Notes under the pieces: model-generated
Database searches by the model: none
Told to the model about the DNA's origin: nothing
What the model saw: the letters and a program-made list of their open reading frames with translations, nothing else
NCBI GenBank assembly: GCA_024529925.1
Contig: JAFEUB010000798.1
Coordinates: 382,001-446,000 of the forward strand
Direction of reading: 5' to 3'
DNA: 64,000 bases
From: Ophthalmolycus amberensis
Lineage: Eukaryota > Chordata > Actinopteri > Perciformes > Zoarcidae
Shown: piece after piece, positions 39,401 through 50,800 of the stretch
How the letters are laid out: every line of letters starts with the position of its first letter
Numbering within the stretch: the first letter of the stretch is position 1
Translations under genes and position numbers: made by a program

Positions 39401-40600
39401 CAAGTAAAATGGAATTCAGTACTCTAATCCAAGAAGCAGAATATAAATGAGATTAAACTGTAAGGATGTGTGTATTTCTCTCTTTGATTAGGTACGGGCA
39501 CCAATGCGTGCTACATGGAGGAGCTGCGTCACATTGACCTGGTGGAGGGAGACGAGGGCCGGATGTGTGTGAACACTGAGTGGGGAGCCTTCGGAGACGA
39601 CGGCAGGCTGGAGGACATCAGGACAGAGTTTGACAGAGAGATAGACCGAGGCTCCCTCAACCCCGGCAAACAGCTGTACGTCAAACCAAAACTGTTACAG
39701 TTACAGTTTTTACTCCAGTCTTGTTCATGTTCATCTTTTTAAGAATGCTGGCTTGTGTGTTGAGCGCGACATAAATTCAGTCCATGTACCATTTTCCACC
39801 CTTTAGGTTTGGTTCTCCAATACACGATACATAGTATAAAAGTAAACACAATAATACTCATTCAGTGTTAACGTACATGTTATCACAGCTATGGATAGTT
39901 ACAATTTCCCCTCTAAAATGTGGGCTGTAAAAGGTGTGAAAATATTTGACACAGTACGGGGCAGTACGGACCCCCCCCCCCCCCCCCCATTAAAGACGTT
40001 TTGCACTCTCTTACTATGACTAGCCGAGATAAAGGCAGTGGTCTTTGTTGGCTCTCTGCCCTTGTTGTTTGACCCACCTGGTGCCAAAGTCTGTACAGCC
40101 TCACCATGAGAATAGCAGCACCTGAATCAGCATATTTAATTATTTTACTGAAATGAAAATGGGTAGAAAAGGTTCAGTTGCTAAAAACTCATCTAGTGGC
40201 ATATTAAAGAACAGTAATTAATTGGTAATTAGGTTAAAATCATAATAATCCAAAAATCTGAATATTTAACCAGGATTTTCTGGGAGTTTGTTTTACCCAC
40301 CTCTCATTTTATCTTTCGCTGTGTAGATTTGAGAAGATGGTCAGTGGTATGTACATTGGGGAGCTGGTTCGTCTGATCCTGGTGAAGATGGCCAGAGAAG
40401 GCCTGCTGTTCGAGGGAAGGATCACCCCTGAGCTTCTCACTAAAGGGAAGTTTGAGACCAAACAAATCTCAGCCATAGAGAAGTAAGTCACACTTCATGC
40501 AAATAACGTGCATTTTCTTAATTGGGTAGTTTATATGAAACTACATCACAAAGCTCTGAATTATATATATATATATCCACAGAGAAGCAATGATTGGTTT

Positions 40601-40664
<64 letters not shown>

Positions 40665-43600
40665 TATTTAAAACCAATCATTGCTTCTCTGTCTTTCCTG
40701 TTTAGGAGTAAGGAGGGGTTGAACAAGGCCAGAGAGATTTTAACCAGACTTGGAGTGGAGCCCTCAAATGACGACTGCATCGCTGTGCAGCATGTGTGTA
40801 TTGTTGCTGAAATAGCATTTGAATCTTGTGAATCCCTCTTTTCAGAGATGCCGCTTAATGTAGTAACTTTAAACAAACAAACAATTTGGGCATTTCTTTT
40901 TAGATTTTTCTAATTGCAAACATGATAATGTATCTGAGATCTATGTTGTAGTATCTGAAAAGGGTTCAAATAAGACCAAATTGTACATCTTATTCTGCAG
41001 TTCATTACGTTTAGATGTGCTACTTGATGAGTTTCTCCCCTTCAGGTTTGTACCATTGTGTCTTTCCGCTCTGCCAACCTGATAGCTGCCACGCTGGCAG
41101 GCATCCTGCTGAGGCTAAAGGAGAACAAAGGCGTGACACGACTCCGAACCACTGTAGGGATCGATGGATCGCTCTACAAGATGCACCCACAGTAAGTCAA
41201 ATTTAGATTAAAGATATTTACATTTATGTTGTGTTACTTTTTGATATCATGGGCAGTTGCGATTTGTTGTCAGGTGTTTGGAGGAAGCGCAGCACTTAAA
41301 CTCTCTTATATGTATTTCAGATATGCCCGTCGTCTTCATAAGACAGTCCGTCATTTGGTCCCGGACGCTGATATTCGATTCCTCCTGTCAGAGAGCGGCA
41401 GTGGAAAAGGAGCAGCCATGGTGACAGCTGTGGCCTACCGACTCGCCGAACACTCAAGAGAAATTGCCCAAACGTTGTCCGAATTCCGCCTGACAACAGA
41501 ACAACTGCTGGAGGTGAGGACAGAGAGATAAAGTAGTGTTTGTATTTGTGTGTGTGTGTCGGGGTGTTTGTGTGCACCATTCACTGTGTGTTACATCACT
41601 ATTGAAGATATTCCTAAATTCCTCCAGGTGAAGAAGAGAATGAGGGTAGAGATGCAAAATGGCCTTTCAAAGAGCACTCAGGAAGCTGCTACTGTCAAAA
41701 TGCAGCCAACTTTTGTATACAGCACTCCTGATGGCTCAGGTGACACACACACACACTCATACAGAAGCATATACATACATTCATTCATTCATATATGCAT
41801 ACATACATACATATTCAAGCTGCCAACTTGACTGCACATGTGTCTGTTGGGAAGAGAGAGCAGCTGCAATCATTATCACTGAATATCTTACACACTGTAC
41901 TGATGTCACTGTTGGCCCTATTTAAAACCTGAGCTAATAGAATACAAACATGGCCAAAAATACAAACAACAGTAACATTGTAGAGGGTGAACAAACATGT
42001 AAACTAGGTTTTCTCACAAGTTTTAGTCTTCGACTAATATGGAAAATACATCTCCAACATGCAGACAGGAATTTAGATTTTCACATTGACATCCTAAGCT
42101 ATTCTTTTGCAGCATTTTACAAGGCATATCTCTGGTTGCTGTTAAATATATTCATCTGTTTGTCTGCCTGCTTCGTTTTTCAGAACATGGCGATTTCCTG
42201 GCTTTGGATTTGGGAGGAACCAACTTCAGAGTTCTTTTGGTCAAGATTCGCTCTGGCAAGAGGAGAACAGTGGAGATGCACAACAAGATCTACTCTATTC
42301 CTTTAGAAGTGATGCAGGGCACGGGAGAGGAGGTGAGATCCATCAGACATTTGACCCGTTAATCTGTGTCAAATGGACTAAAGTGATGCAGACAATGCAT
42401 TCCAGCGAAAGTCAGAGGGGTGGTTGAGAAACGTTGAACTTAACCTCCTGTTAGCTTGTTGGTACCGTAAAGATCAACGTAGCTTGGTAGGAGGTCAGCG
42501 ATGTGACGCTCAGTGGTAAGTGGATAGGATAGAGGTGTGCAGAGAAGAAGGTCGATAGGTTAGAGGAAGACTTTTTCGAGATTAGCATTGAGTCGACCGT
42601 CTTTTAAACGTAGATTTGAACTTGTTCACCGGCTGAGGCTAATCCTGTCTGTCACCTTTGGCCTTTTCGTCCTCATTTCACTCCTCCATGTGTTTCTCTT
42701 CCCCCTAAAATAGGGCGTGGTGATATGGCCAAAGTCTCGATAACGATATATATCTCAAAATATAGCATTTTTCTGGTACTTTAAATAAATTAACTGTCTA
42801 TATGAAATAACCACATGGTAATCCCTATTTTTTATACTTTGTGTGTATTAATACTTGAAAAGTACTCAGTATTTTCTCATTGTATTAGGATTTTAAGTGC
42901 AAAATGATCCGCTTTTCTGAGAAATTAGATTAAGTGTGTGCTTGTTTTCATCAAAATTACCCAACTGAGCGTCAGTTGATTTTGCAGCATGATTTCGTGT
43001 GGCACACTTTTTAAATAACATGCTTTTTCATCTTTGGGCTTTAAGTATGAGTCATAAGGCTCAAGTCCAAGTGAAGTCACTTGGGACTCCATACCTCTGC
43101 AATTATATGTCCAACATTGTTCACTATATACTATATGTTCCAGTATATGTGTCCTCCAAATGGCAGTGTTGTCAGATAAGATCCACTATATTCTATGTAA
43201 AGGACAAATTATTTCACAATGCATCAAGTTAAAAAAGTCAAGCATATGGCTGTGATCTCGTAACATGTGTTTATTCATTAGCCGTCCAGGGAAAAATATC
43301 TTCTGTGACATAACTGAAAAAATGATTGGGGTGTGATCAGAAGTACTATATGCCTAAAAGGCTTAATCCATACTGATCAGTGGAGCAGCACTTTTCTTAT
43401 CTAGATTCAGTGTTGATTACCTGCTTCATAATAATAATGGTCAGTGTTAAAGGACTGTTGGAAAACTTGTCAGTCAGCATTGTGTCTGTGTGATAACAAC
43501 TACTCTAGAGCACTGCTGGATATATGAGTTAACTGGCCTGGTTACGTAAGTGACACACATGAACAACAGATTTAACGGTGGTCCACTAAATTCCACCTTT

Positions 43601-44317
43601 CCCAGTCACGGGTCTGTACTGCCTGCAGGCCAGTCAAATTATATAACAGCTCTATCATTAAACTTCTAAAATATGTAAATTACAAGGCTGCATCATTTCA
43701 TTAATGTGTTTTATAAAACCCATCAAAAGCCCAAAGGGAGTATTAGTTTTTAAAATTCTATGCTTACTTATTTTTGTTGATACTGTTTTCCCAGAAAGAT
43801 CTAATCTGATTAATCTAGCGAGTAATCAGTATTGAAGTTTATCATTCAAAGGATAATCACTGGAAACTCAAAATGGATTTTTTAAATAAATAAATAATCT
43901 AGTTTCATATATTGTCATATTTTTTGTCTTCCAGTTGTTTGATCACATTGTGCAGTGTATCAGTGACTTCCTGGACTACATGGGGATGAAGAACACCCGT
44001 CTTCCTCTGGGCTTCACCTTCTCGTTCCCCTGCCGACAGACCAGCCTGGACACTGTGAGTGTACAGCTCTTCCTTCCTCTCTGATATGCTGAACTGCCTC
44101 TTTCTTCCCTGAGAGTCTTAAAACAGCTGCGTCTGCAAAATGGGTCCACTGATAAACACTCATATTACCAGTGTCAAGAGGAAAATCCAAACCACTGTCT
44201 TATTTTTAAGCATTTAGCAACACTGTGTTTCATGAGCCCAAAAATAGAGTTTTCTGAGCCCTGAGCAGACCATGAAATCCTGGTTTCCTATGCAAAATAT
44301 GACAATCTTTAACTGTG

Positions 44318-44366
<49 letters not shown>

Positions 44367-47225
44367 TTGTGCGCGCAGGGCATCCTGGTGACATGGACCA
44401 AGGGCTTCAAAGCGACAGACTGTGAAGGAGAAGATGTGGTGGGTCTGTTGAGGGAGGCCATCAAGAGGAGAGAGGTAGGATATGAGGAGCAGCATCATTC
44501 AGTTAAACATCTGTGTGGACTGTGAAGTTGCATCACATCACGTGTTGCTTCTTTAGGAATTTGATCTGGATGTTGTGGCCATAGTGAACGACACAGTGGG
44601 AACCATGATGGCCTGTGCCTACGAAGAACCCACCTGTGAGATTGGATTCATTGCTGGTTAGTTTGCCTTATATTCACTCTTTTTTTTGATAAATATTCAA
44701 TTTTAGGTTCGCTATCCATCTAACGTGTCGATCTCATTATAGGCACTGGTACCAATACATGTTACATTGAGGAGATGAGGAACATTGAGATGATAGATGG
44801 AGATGAGGGTCGGATGTGTGTCAACATGGAGTGGGGGGCTTTCGGAGACAACGGATGTCTTGACGACATGAGGACAGAGTATGACCACGCTGTGGATGAC
44901 TTCTCCCTCAATTCTGGCCAACAAAGGTTAAAATCCCCATCACACACACACACGTTATGTCCATGCTTATTAAGACAGAAACCCTTTATTTCATGGACTC
45001 ACACCCTTATAGATTACTTCCAATATGTGTGGATTCATGTGCATGTTTTGTGCTTGTATGTGTTTTAACAGATATGAGAAAATGTGCAGCGGCATGTATC
45101 TTGGCGAAATTGTGCGAAACATCCTCATAGATATGACCAAGAGAGGATTCTTGTTCAGAGGACAGATTTCTGAAACACTGAAGACCAGAGGCATCTTCGA
45201 GACAAAGTTCCTCTCACAGATAGAGAGGTAAGAATAATGAGCACTTTGTTTGTGTCTACTCAAGGAGGCAAAAAGTAATCTGAACTTAAGTTGTGAAAGT
45301 GACGACATCAGTCCCAGTAGACTGCAGCTCATTAGCACCGTTTGTAGAACAGTATTTGCAACTAATTCTCTTTTCTAATTTCACTGTTTGGCTGCTCGTG
45401 TTCTTTTCCTTTTTAAAGTTGTTCTTGAATTGAGTTAAACTTCTCTTTTGCTCATGGCTCACTCTTCATGTCTTTGTCTTTCTCCAGTGACAGATTGGCT
45501 TTGCTGCAAGTAAGAGCCATCCTGCAACACTTAGGGCTGGACAGCACCTGTGATGACAGTATCATAGTTAAAGAGGTAAGGTATAGCGAGATACATATGT
45601 GTACGCATAACAAAACATTATATTATAATGTGTTTTTTGAATTTTAAAACGGTAGCACGCAAGAATGTTTAGTATCTATCCAGTCTCACGTTATCACAAA
45701 CTCATGACCCTTATTGCACCTCAGATGGAGTATGGAATCTGAGAGCCACAATACATTGTTATCACGCTTGTCTTGTGAAAGAAGCATGCATATGTGACCA
45801 TACAAGTGTCAACAGAAACAGACGTGTTACGATTTATTTCCAATGTTTGTGGAGTGATATGATATTTTCTGGCTCAGCAAACTGTTGCAGGTACAGTCTG
45901 TTAAGTGTTGCAGTAACGATAATGGTTTTCATTGTTGTACAGGTATGTGGGGCAGTGTCACGTCGTGCAGCTCAGCTGTGTGGGGCAGGAATGGCGGCTG
46001 TGGTCGATAAGATCAGAGAGAACCGAGGACTGGACCATCTCAACATCACCGTAGGGGTGGACGGGACACTCTACAAACTACATCCACAGTGAGTTGATTC
46101 ATCAGAAGCAGAAAAACTATTCACTGTCCACTCAAGTGTCTAAGAAACAGAGATAGGATGTAAAATATGGAAACCAGGCCATTCAGTCATGTGGTAAATT
46201 GACTTGTCTGAAGGACTTGTCGAGACACTTGTTTACCACATTGCCTGTATTTGTCATCCCTGGGTGTGCAAACACAGGCAGGCTCAACCAGTTATGCTCA
46301 ACAATGATGAGCTGCAGGCCATTTCAGCTCGACAAATAAGTGTCCGTGTTTGCTCCTTTTTAGTTATCGTCATGCCAGTTTTCTTTCTCAGCCATTTAAA
46401 GAGAAATGTAACTCTGTGTTGTTGTTGAGGCTCTATAACAGCTTGTCTAAATCTAAAAAGGGAAACCACAGAATGGGAGGAAGTCCCATCAGACTGTTCA
46501 GTTATATATTTTTGAATAATCCCAACTGATAACGGTATATTTTTTTTGCCATTTTCATACTTCATGTACATAGTAAAACAAAATGTTTCCTGAGCTGCTG
46601 GTCTGATTTAATGTCATGTCAAATAATGCAACAATGAGTAAATGTTTCGTAGGTGAGTCATTTGTGTGCAGATCATGTTGAGTCACTCTTTGCTGATGAA
46701 CTAATTATGTATGTGTTGACAGTTGCTCAACACAAAAGAGATACCTGAAGTTAAATTAAATCTCTCACTCCACCTCCTGTCTTTTAAGCCATGTTAGTTT
46801 TAGCACATGCCATACATACAATTGTCCAATACTATAATTTTACCATCACTGGCAAAATCATTCATGCGAGGCTAACAACCAAAAGAGTCTGTCCCTTTAT
46901 TCAGACAGGTCTTACTGGCTTTCTGAAACCTGAAAGTTGTTGTTTAACTTGTCAAACATGTAACATGCTGCTCTCACTCACTGTCATTTTCGAGCCAAAC
47001 TATCTCTTTTTCCTATTTGGTACAATCTTCATCACTTCACTGTTTAACATGTTGTCAAATCTTTTGTCTCTGTCTAGTTTCTCTAAGATCATGCACCAGA
47101 CAGTAAATGAACTGGCTCCTCAGTGTAACGTCAACTTCCTGCTGTCAGAGGACGGCAGTGGGAAAGGAGCTGCCCTCATCACAGCGGTGGGCTGCCGCCT
47201 GAGACAGGAGCTGAACAGCAAATAG
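27252..47225 (+). CDS. hk1: Hexokinase-1 (HK1)
   Basis: Twenty-one coding exons: 27252-27314, 34740-34902, 38393-38541, 38644-38763, 39034-39129, 39261-39360, 39492-39675, 40327-40482, 40706-40793, 41046-41191, 41321-41513, 41628-41739, 42184-42332, 43935-44054, 44379-44474, 44557-44656, 44743-44926, 45072-45227, 45488-45575, 45943-46088, 47078-47225. They total 2757 nt, 918 aa (human HK1 917). The start ATG has A at -3 and opens the helix MIAAQLLAYYF, the mitochondrial (porin-binding) N terminus. Each lobe shows LDLGG, GFTFSFPC, VNDTVGTMM with the catalytic Asp, the TEWGAFG or MEWGAFG glutamate loop, and GSGKGAA. It phosphorylates glucose to glucose-6-phosphate. In mammalian HK1 the C-lobe is catalytic and the N-lobe regulatory. 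Three exons that I recall as single in mammals are each split in two here (88+146, 193+112, 88+146). Alternative first exons known in mammals were not identified. Confidence 0.97.
28095..28147. repeat. (GT)n microsatellite with GC-rich end
   Basis: A tandem GT run grading into GCGCGCGTGCGTGCGTG, in hk1 intron 1. Confidence 0.95.
29032..29095. repeat. (GT)n microsatellite
   Basis: An almost pure GT run of about 64 bp in hk1 intron 1, the longest dinucleotide tract in the window. Confidence 0.97.
29707..30857. mobile_element. Non-autonomous hAT transposon, copy 2
   Basis: A 1151-bp near-identical sibling of the 25537-26697 element, in the same orientation and inside hk1 intron 1. The terminal inverted repeats are the same 14 bp, and the 8-bp target-site duplication is ATCAGCCC (29699-29706 and 30858-30865). 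The internal inverted repeat (30432-30462 against 30580-30610) is perfect over 31 bp. It differs from copy 1 by a shorter T run and scattered single bases, implying recent mobilisation. Confidence 0.93.
34640..34716 (+). mobile_element. LINE/SINE 3' tail fragment ahead of hk1 exon 2
   Basis: The sequence has CCCTCTGAGGCAAATTTG, GGGCTATACAAAAATAAA and an (ATTGA)n end, the tail shared by fish L2-type LINEs and SINEs. The fragment ends about 24 bp before the acceptor of the exon at 34740 and carries an AATAAA. Confidence 0.7.
34903..38392 (+). other. hk1 intron 2 (3.5 kb)
   Basis: No coding or transposon signal recognised apart from the (CA)n at 36419-36459. The pyrimidine-rich acceptor tract before 38393 is clear. 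Confidence 0.6.
36419..36459. repeat. (CA)n microsatellite
   Basis: An approximately 40-bp CA run in hk1 intron 2. Confidence 0.95.
39971..39988. repeat. C18 homopolymer in hk1 intron
   Basis: Eighteen consecutive C residues in the intron between exons 39492-39675 and 40327-40482. The opposite strand can form a G-quadruplex. Confidence 0.93.
40581..40690. repeat. 110-bp perfect palindrome with (TA)n tip before hk1 exon 9
   Basis: AGAGAAGCAATGATTGGTTT starting at 40581 is followed by (TA)n and then the exact reverse complement, ending at 40690. The right arm stops 15 bases before the splice acceptor of the exon at 40706. The arms match over about 28 bases plus the self-complementary TA core. 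Confidence 0.93.
42333..43934 (+). other. hk1 intron between exons 42184-42332 and 43935-44054
   Basis: 1.6 kb. At about 42711-42780 the sequence TAGGGCGTGGTGATATGGCC and nearby ATATAT motifs resemble the edge of a common fish non-autonomous DNA transposon. Nothing else is recognised. Confidence 0.4.
44311..44378 (+). repeat. (TG)n tract occupying the hk1 exon 13 acceptor region
   Basis: A TG run with CG variants fills the position of the usual polypyrimidine tract and ends with GCGCGCAG at 44371-44378, right at the acceptor of the exon starting 44379. Confidence 0.9.
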
Positions 47226-48875
47226 AACAATATCTCTCCTGTCTCGCTGTTATCTCCCCACTTTTCTGAGTTTCTCCTCTCTCCTCCCCTCTGATTTGTC
47301 CCTTTGTCTCCTGTCCTCCTGAAGCCAACCAGTCCAGTCAACCTATTACGCTCCTGTAGCTGCTTTAGCTCGTCTACATGACCCACAGAGAAGGAGATAG
47401 CGTTCTCTGCTGTGAGCAGAGAGTCAGGCACTGTGTTGTAGTTATATTATATTTTAATAGCCATTGAAACAATACCCAGACTCTTAAGATTGTTCGTAGT
47501 AGTAGTAGATAACACATGCACATTGAACTCCTGTAACAAATGTACAGGGCAGATAACAAAGAGTCCACACATGAGCAGTTTATCATCGCCATATGGAGGA
47601 GCCCTCTGATTACAATGTACCAAGTACAATATAGTTGAAAGACAATTTCAAAAAGCATTGCAGAGGAACGTTTATCCTTGAAACATGTTCAGTAAATGCA
47701 GGGACATAAAAACACAGCTTTAGACCAAAGTTTCCAAAGTGTGTCTGCTGTCTGCTGCAGTATACCGACTGTCTCTACAACAAGATGTAAAAGGGATATG
47801 AGGTTAAATATGAATGTGTAATGAGATGAAAGGGAATATTTTTGCTTTCAAATTTGTAATATCTTACCCGGATATGATACAATATGTTATACATGCATTG
47901 TTGCTATTTATTTTATTTTTGTATTGGGCGATGTTGAAAAATATTGCTGTTGCAATAATGAGGCTCACAGGGGAATTCACCTTCAAAGCCCCCACAGCCA
48001 TCACCTGTCCTGTAGCGGAGGATTTAATAAACCACGTCAAGGCAGAAAGGTGACTAAAGAGGGGCGTCAACCATGCAGGAGATGTCATGGCATGCTTGCT
48101 AAATGTGCAGATTTAGACTAATTTATGACAGCAATACTATTCTACTCTAATGTGCACTTGTATACGAAGTAGAAATCCTGTTGGTTCTATCACAACTATT
48201 GATACGTTGTCTTTGTCTTGAGATGTGCTGGCTATACCCTCCTCGTCAATTTACTTAGCAACAGCCATGATACAGACATGCGGTGCGAACATAGATGCCA
48301 TTGGAAAAACAATGGCCAAACTGGGGAGAAGAATAATATTACAGTAGCTGAAACTTTAAGGAGAATTTAAACATTTTGGAAATAAAGCTTCTCCCTGTAC
48401 TCATTCACTGTACTCCATATGCCCTTAAAAACTCAGGAGGTTGTTTAAGTGAACTACTGTAAGGCTCATTCAAGTAGCACAATTCATGCAAAGGCGAATA
48501 TTTATTGTACTGTAGTTAAAAGGTACCATTGGCAGTTGTGGTGCAGCGATGTGAGATGCTACGTTTTACAGCCATATTTGTTAACCACAGTTAAAATTCT
48601 GGTTTGCGACAGATTAGCACCAATCCAAACCTGCAGCAACTAAGTTTGCTGCCATGATGAAGAGGGCTAGATGAAGAGGGACAGCCTCTACTGCAGGTCC
48701 TGAACTACTCTGCCTTCAGATGTTACCCAGAGTAGTGTACATGTCTATAAGCCAGCCCCACATCACACAGACACTTTAAACTCTGTTCTTCTGTTCATAA
48801 AACCCAGACTGTATCTGTCCAACAGTGTTAATCAACCAGTCACTAAATAAAGACAAACCTGCGTCAATCCAGAGT
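47226..48875 (+). other. hk1 3' UTR with candidate poly(A) signal
   Basis: Starts after the TAG at 47223-47225. A canonical AATAAA at 48846-48851 is followed by a GT-rich stretch (about 48902-48921), which fits a downstream element. Another AATAAA occurs at about 48380. The extent of about 1.6 kb is inferred. Confidence 0.45.
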
Positions 48876-49902
48876 TGTAGTTTTTTGCAGATTTTGTTTA
48901 TTGTTGGTGTTGGTGTGTTCAGAGGTCACTGTTCAATAGGAACATGAGCTCAGTCCACATCAGGCCTTCTGAAGTGTCCTTTAGCAAAACATTGAATCTG
49001 CACTAGCTCCTGCTTGCTGTACTGCAGCACAGGACCTCCCCTCTAATAAGTATTGCAATGTGTAAAAGACAACTAACACGTACATATACTGTCACATTTA
49101 TTAAACATCAACTGTTATTTAGGCCACAAACAACTACCCTGCTTTTTTTGTCAACAACCAATACAGATGTTTCACTTTGTCATTGTGTGTGTTTAAAAAG
49201 TCAAAAGTTATTTCAAGGAATCAAAAGATTTTCTATGCATTCTCAAATGTCAATGCCAACAGGCTACAGTATTTACAACATCATGATCCTACTGGATAAG
49301 TCCCATATTTCAATTTCCACGTCATCTGCATGTTTAACATTGATATACTCAATAGATTACATTTTACATCACATTCTTCTAAGTAGCAGCACTTTGACTT
49401 TTTAATCTGGACTCTACTGTACACTGACCATCATAAATACAGTTGTATGAACCAGTGAAATCACAATATATGAGCAACGGGATGAATGAATGCACACCAT
49501 GTGAAAGATTTGTCAAAATAATAGTACTGTGCAGTAACAGGTATACGTGCTCGTACAACTAATGACGAGGGAGATCCAGCAAAGTCTATAAAATAAGGTA
49601 AATTTTCCTTTTAAAATGGATAATAATCAGTTAATGTCGATGTTGTATTTATGTTCCACACAGGAGGTGGTGCCCTCACTGCAACTGAGTCTTTGTTTAT
49701 ACAGGGTGCTGTATAGTAGCTGCCTACTGCTCATAATACCAGGAGGAGTTAAATGCAGAGGCTATATTTTACTTTGTGCATGTTACATCTTGTGTAAAGT
49801 ATGAATAGCTAATTCTGTGTCTATTAGATGAGGATGGAATTAAACTTTAAGTTGACTTAATTTCAGTTTTAAAAGCAGTCACATTTGTATTTTCATAAAT
49901 CG

Positions 49903-50112
49903 TTAAAGGAGCGTTGTATAGGATTTCGTGGCGGTGACATGGTTTTTGTGCAACATGGCGGCAGACTCCATGAAGAGGACCCGGCGTCTCTATGAAGAAC
50001 TCATTTTAAGGTAACAAACACAACAATTCTTAGTTTTCAGGTCATACACTATCGTTGGGAATATTACATTTTTGCCAACAAATCCCCTAAATCCTACACA
50101 CAGTTCCTTTAA
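49903..50112. mobile_element. MITE with about 24-bp terminal inverted repeats
   Basis: TTAAAGGAGCGTTGTATAGG at the left end and CCTACACACAGTTCCTTTAA at the right end are imperfect inverted copies. The internal sequence (CAACATGGCGGCAGACTCC, GGTAACAAACACAACAATTC) matches, from memory, a very abundant percomorph repeat. A related copy lies at 60826-61102. Confidence 0.7.
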
Positions 50113-50171
50113 CTGCTGAATTTACACCACAGAGCTCCTCAGACAAAACTACATGAACTGATCTGCTTAAC

Positions 50172-50177
<6 letters not shown>

Positions 50178-50218
<41 letters not shown>
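50178..50218. repeat. (TA)n microsatellite
   Basis: A TA run of about 40 bp. Confidence 0.95.
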
Positions 50219-50220
<2 letters not shown>

Positions 50221-50647
50221 GCATTCAAAATTGATTGGTGAAGAAATTAAATAGAAATGGTCCCCATGAGAAAAGGCCTTTTTTTTAAGTCCCATGTCTG
50301 GGGCAATAAAAAGATGAAAACAAAATGATTAAGGCTTGGTGCTGATGCCAGTAGACTGTTCATCCATTCCATGCTGTTGAAAACCAGTAACTACGTACAC
50401 AAAAATATCCACATTGTTTTCTCAAAAGTAGAGAAAAAGTTAGTAAAAAGTCAGTGATGAAAGAAAGAGTAGATGATAGAGGGAGCAGGAGGGAGAATGG
50501 GCTTCAGTAAAAGTGATGAATGATGGAGGGATTTATCGACAGACTTAACGCAACAATAAGCCTCCCTTGTTTTCCAGTATGCAAGTGTTGTTACTGCATA
50601 TATAACTGTATTTTCACATGCTCGTGACCATCAGCTTGATAGTCACA

Positions 50648-50653
50648 TTTATT
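50648..50653 (-). terminator. Candidate tacr2 poly(A) signal
   Basis: TTTATT on the plus strand reads AATAAA on the tacr2 strand, about 150 bases after the stop codon. Use is inferred. Confidence 0.4.
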
Positions 50654-50800
50654 TATATTCCTCTTTTACAAAAAAAGTTATTGGTCCCAAGCCAGGTCCA
50701 ATGAACAACTCTTTACTATCAGGTTTTCCTCGATGATGAACGTCACCATAGTTTGCTCAACTCTGTCGGCAGGCTCTCCTCTGTCTTTATTGGCTGCAGT

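Larger units (their letters stand above)
48876..50647. other. hk1-tacr2 convergent spacer
   Basis: The two genes converge here. It contains a MITE (49903-50112) and a (TA)n tract (50178-50218). No gene is visible. Confidence 0.55.
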
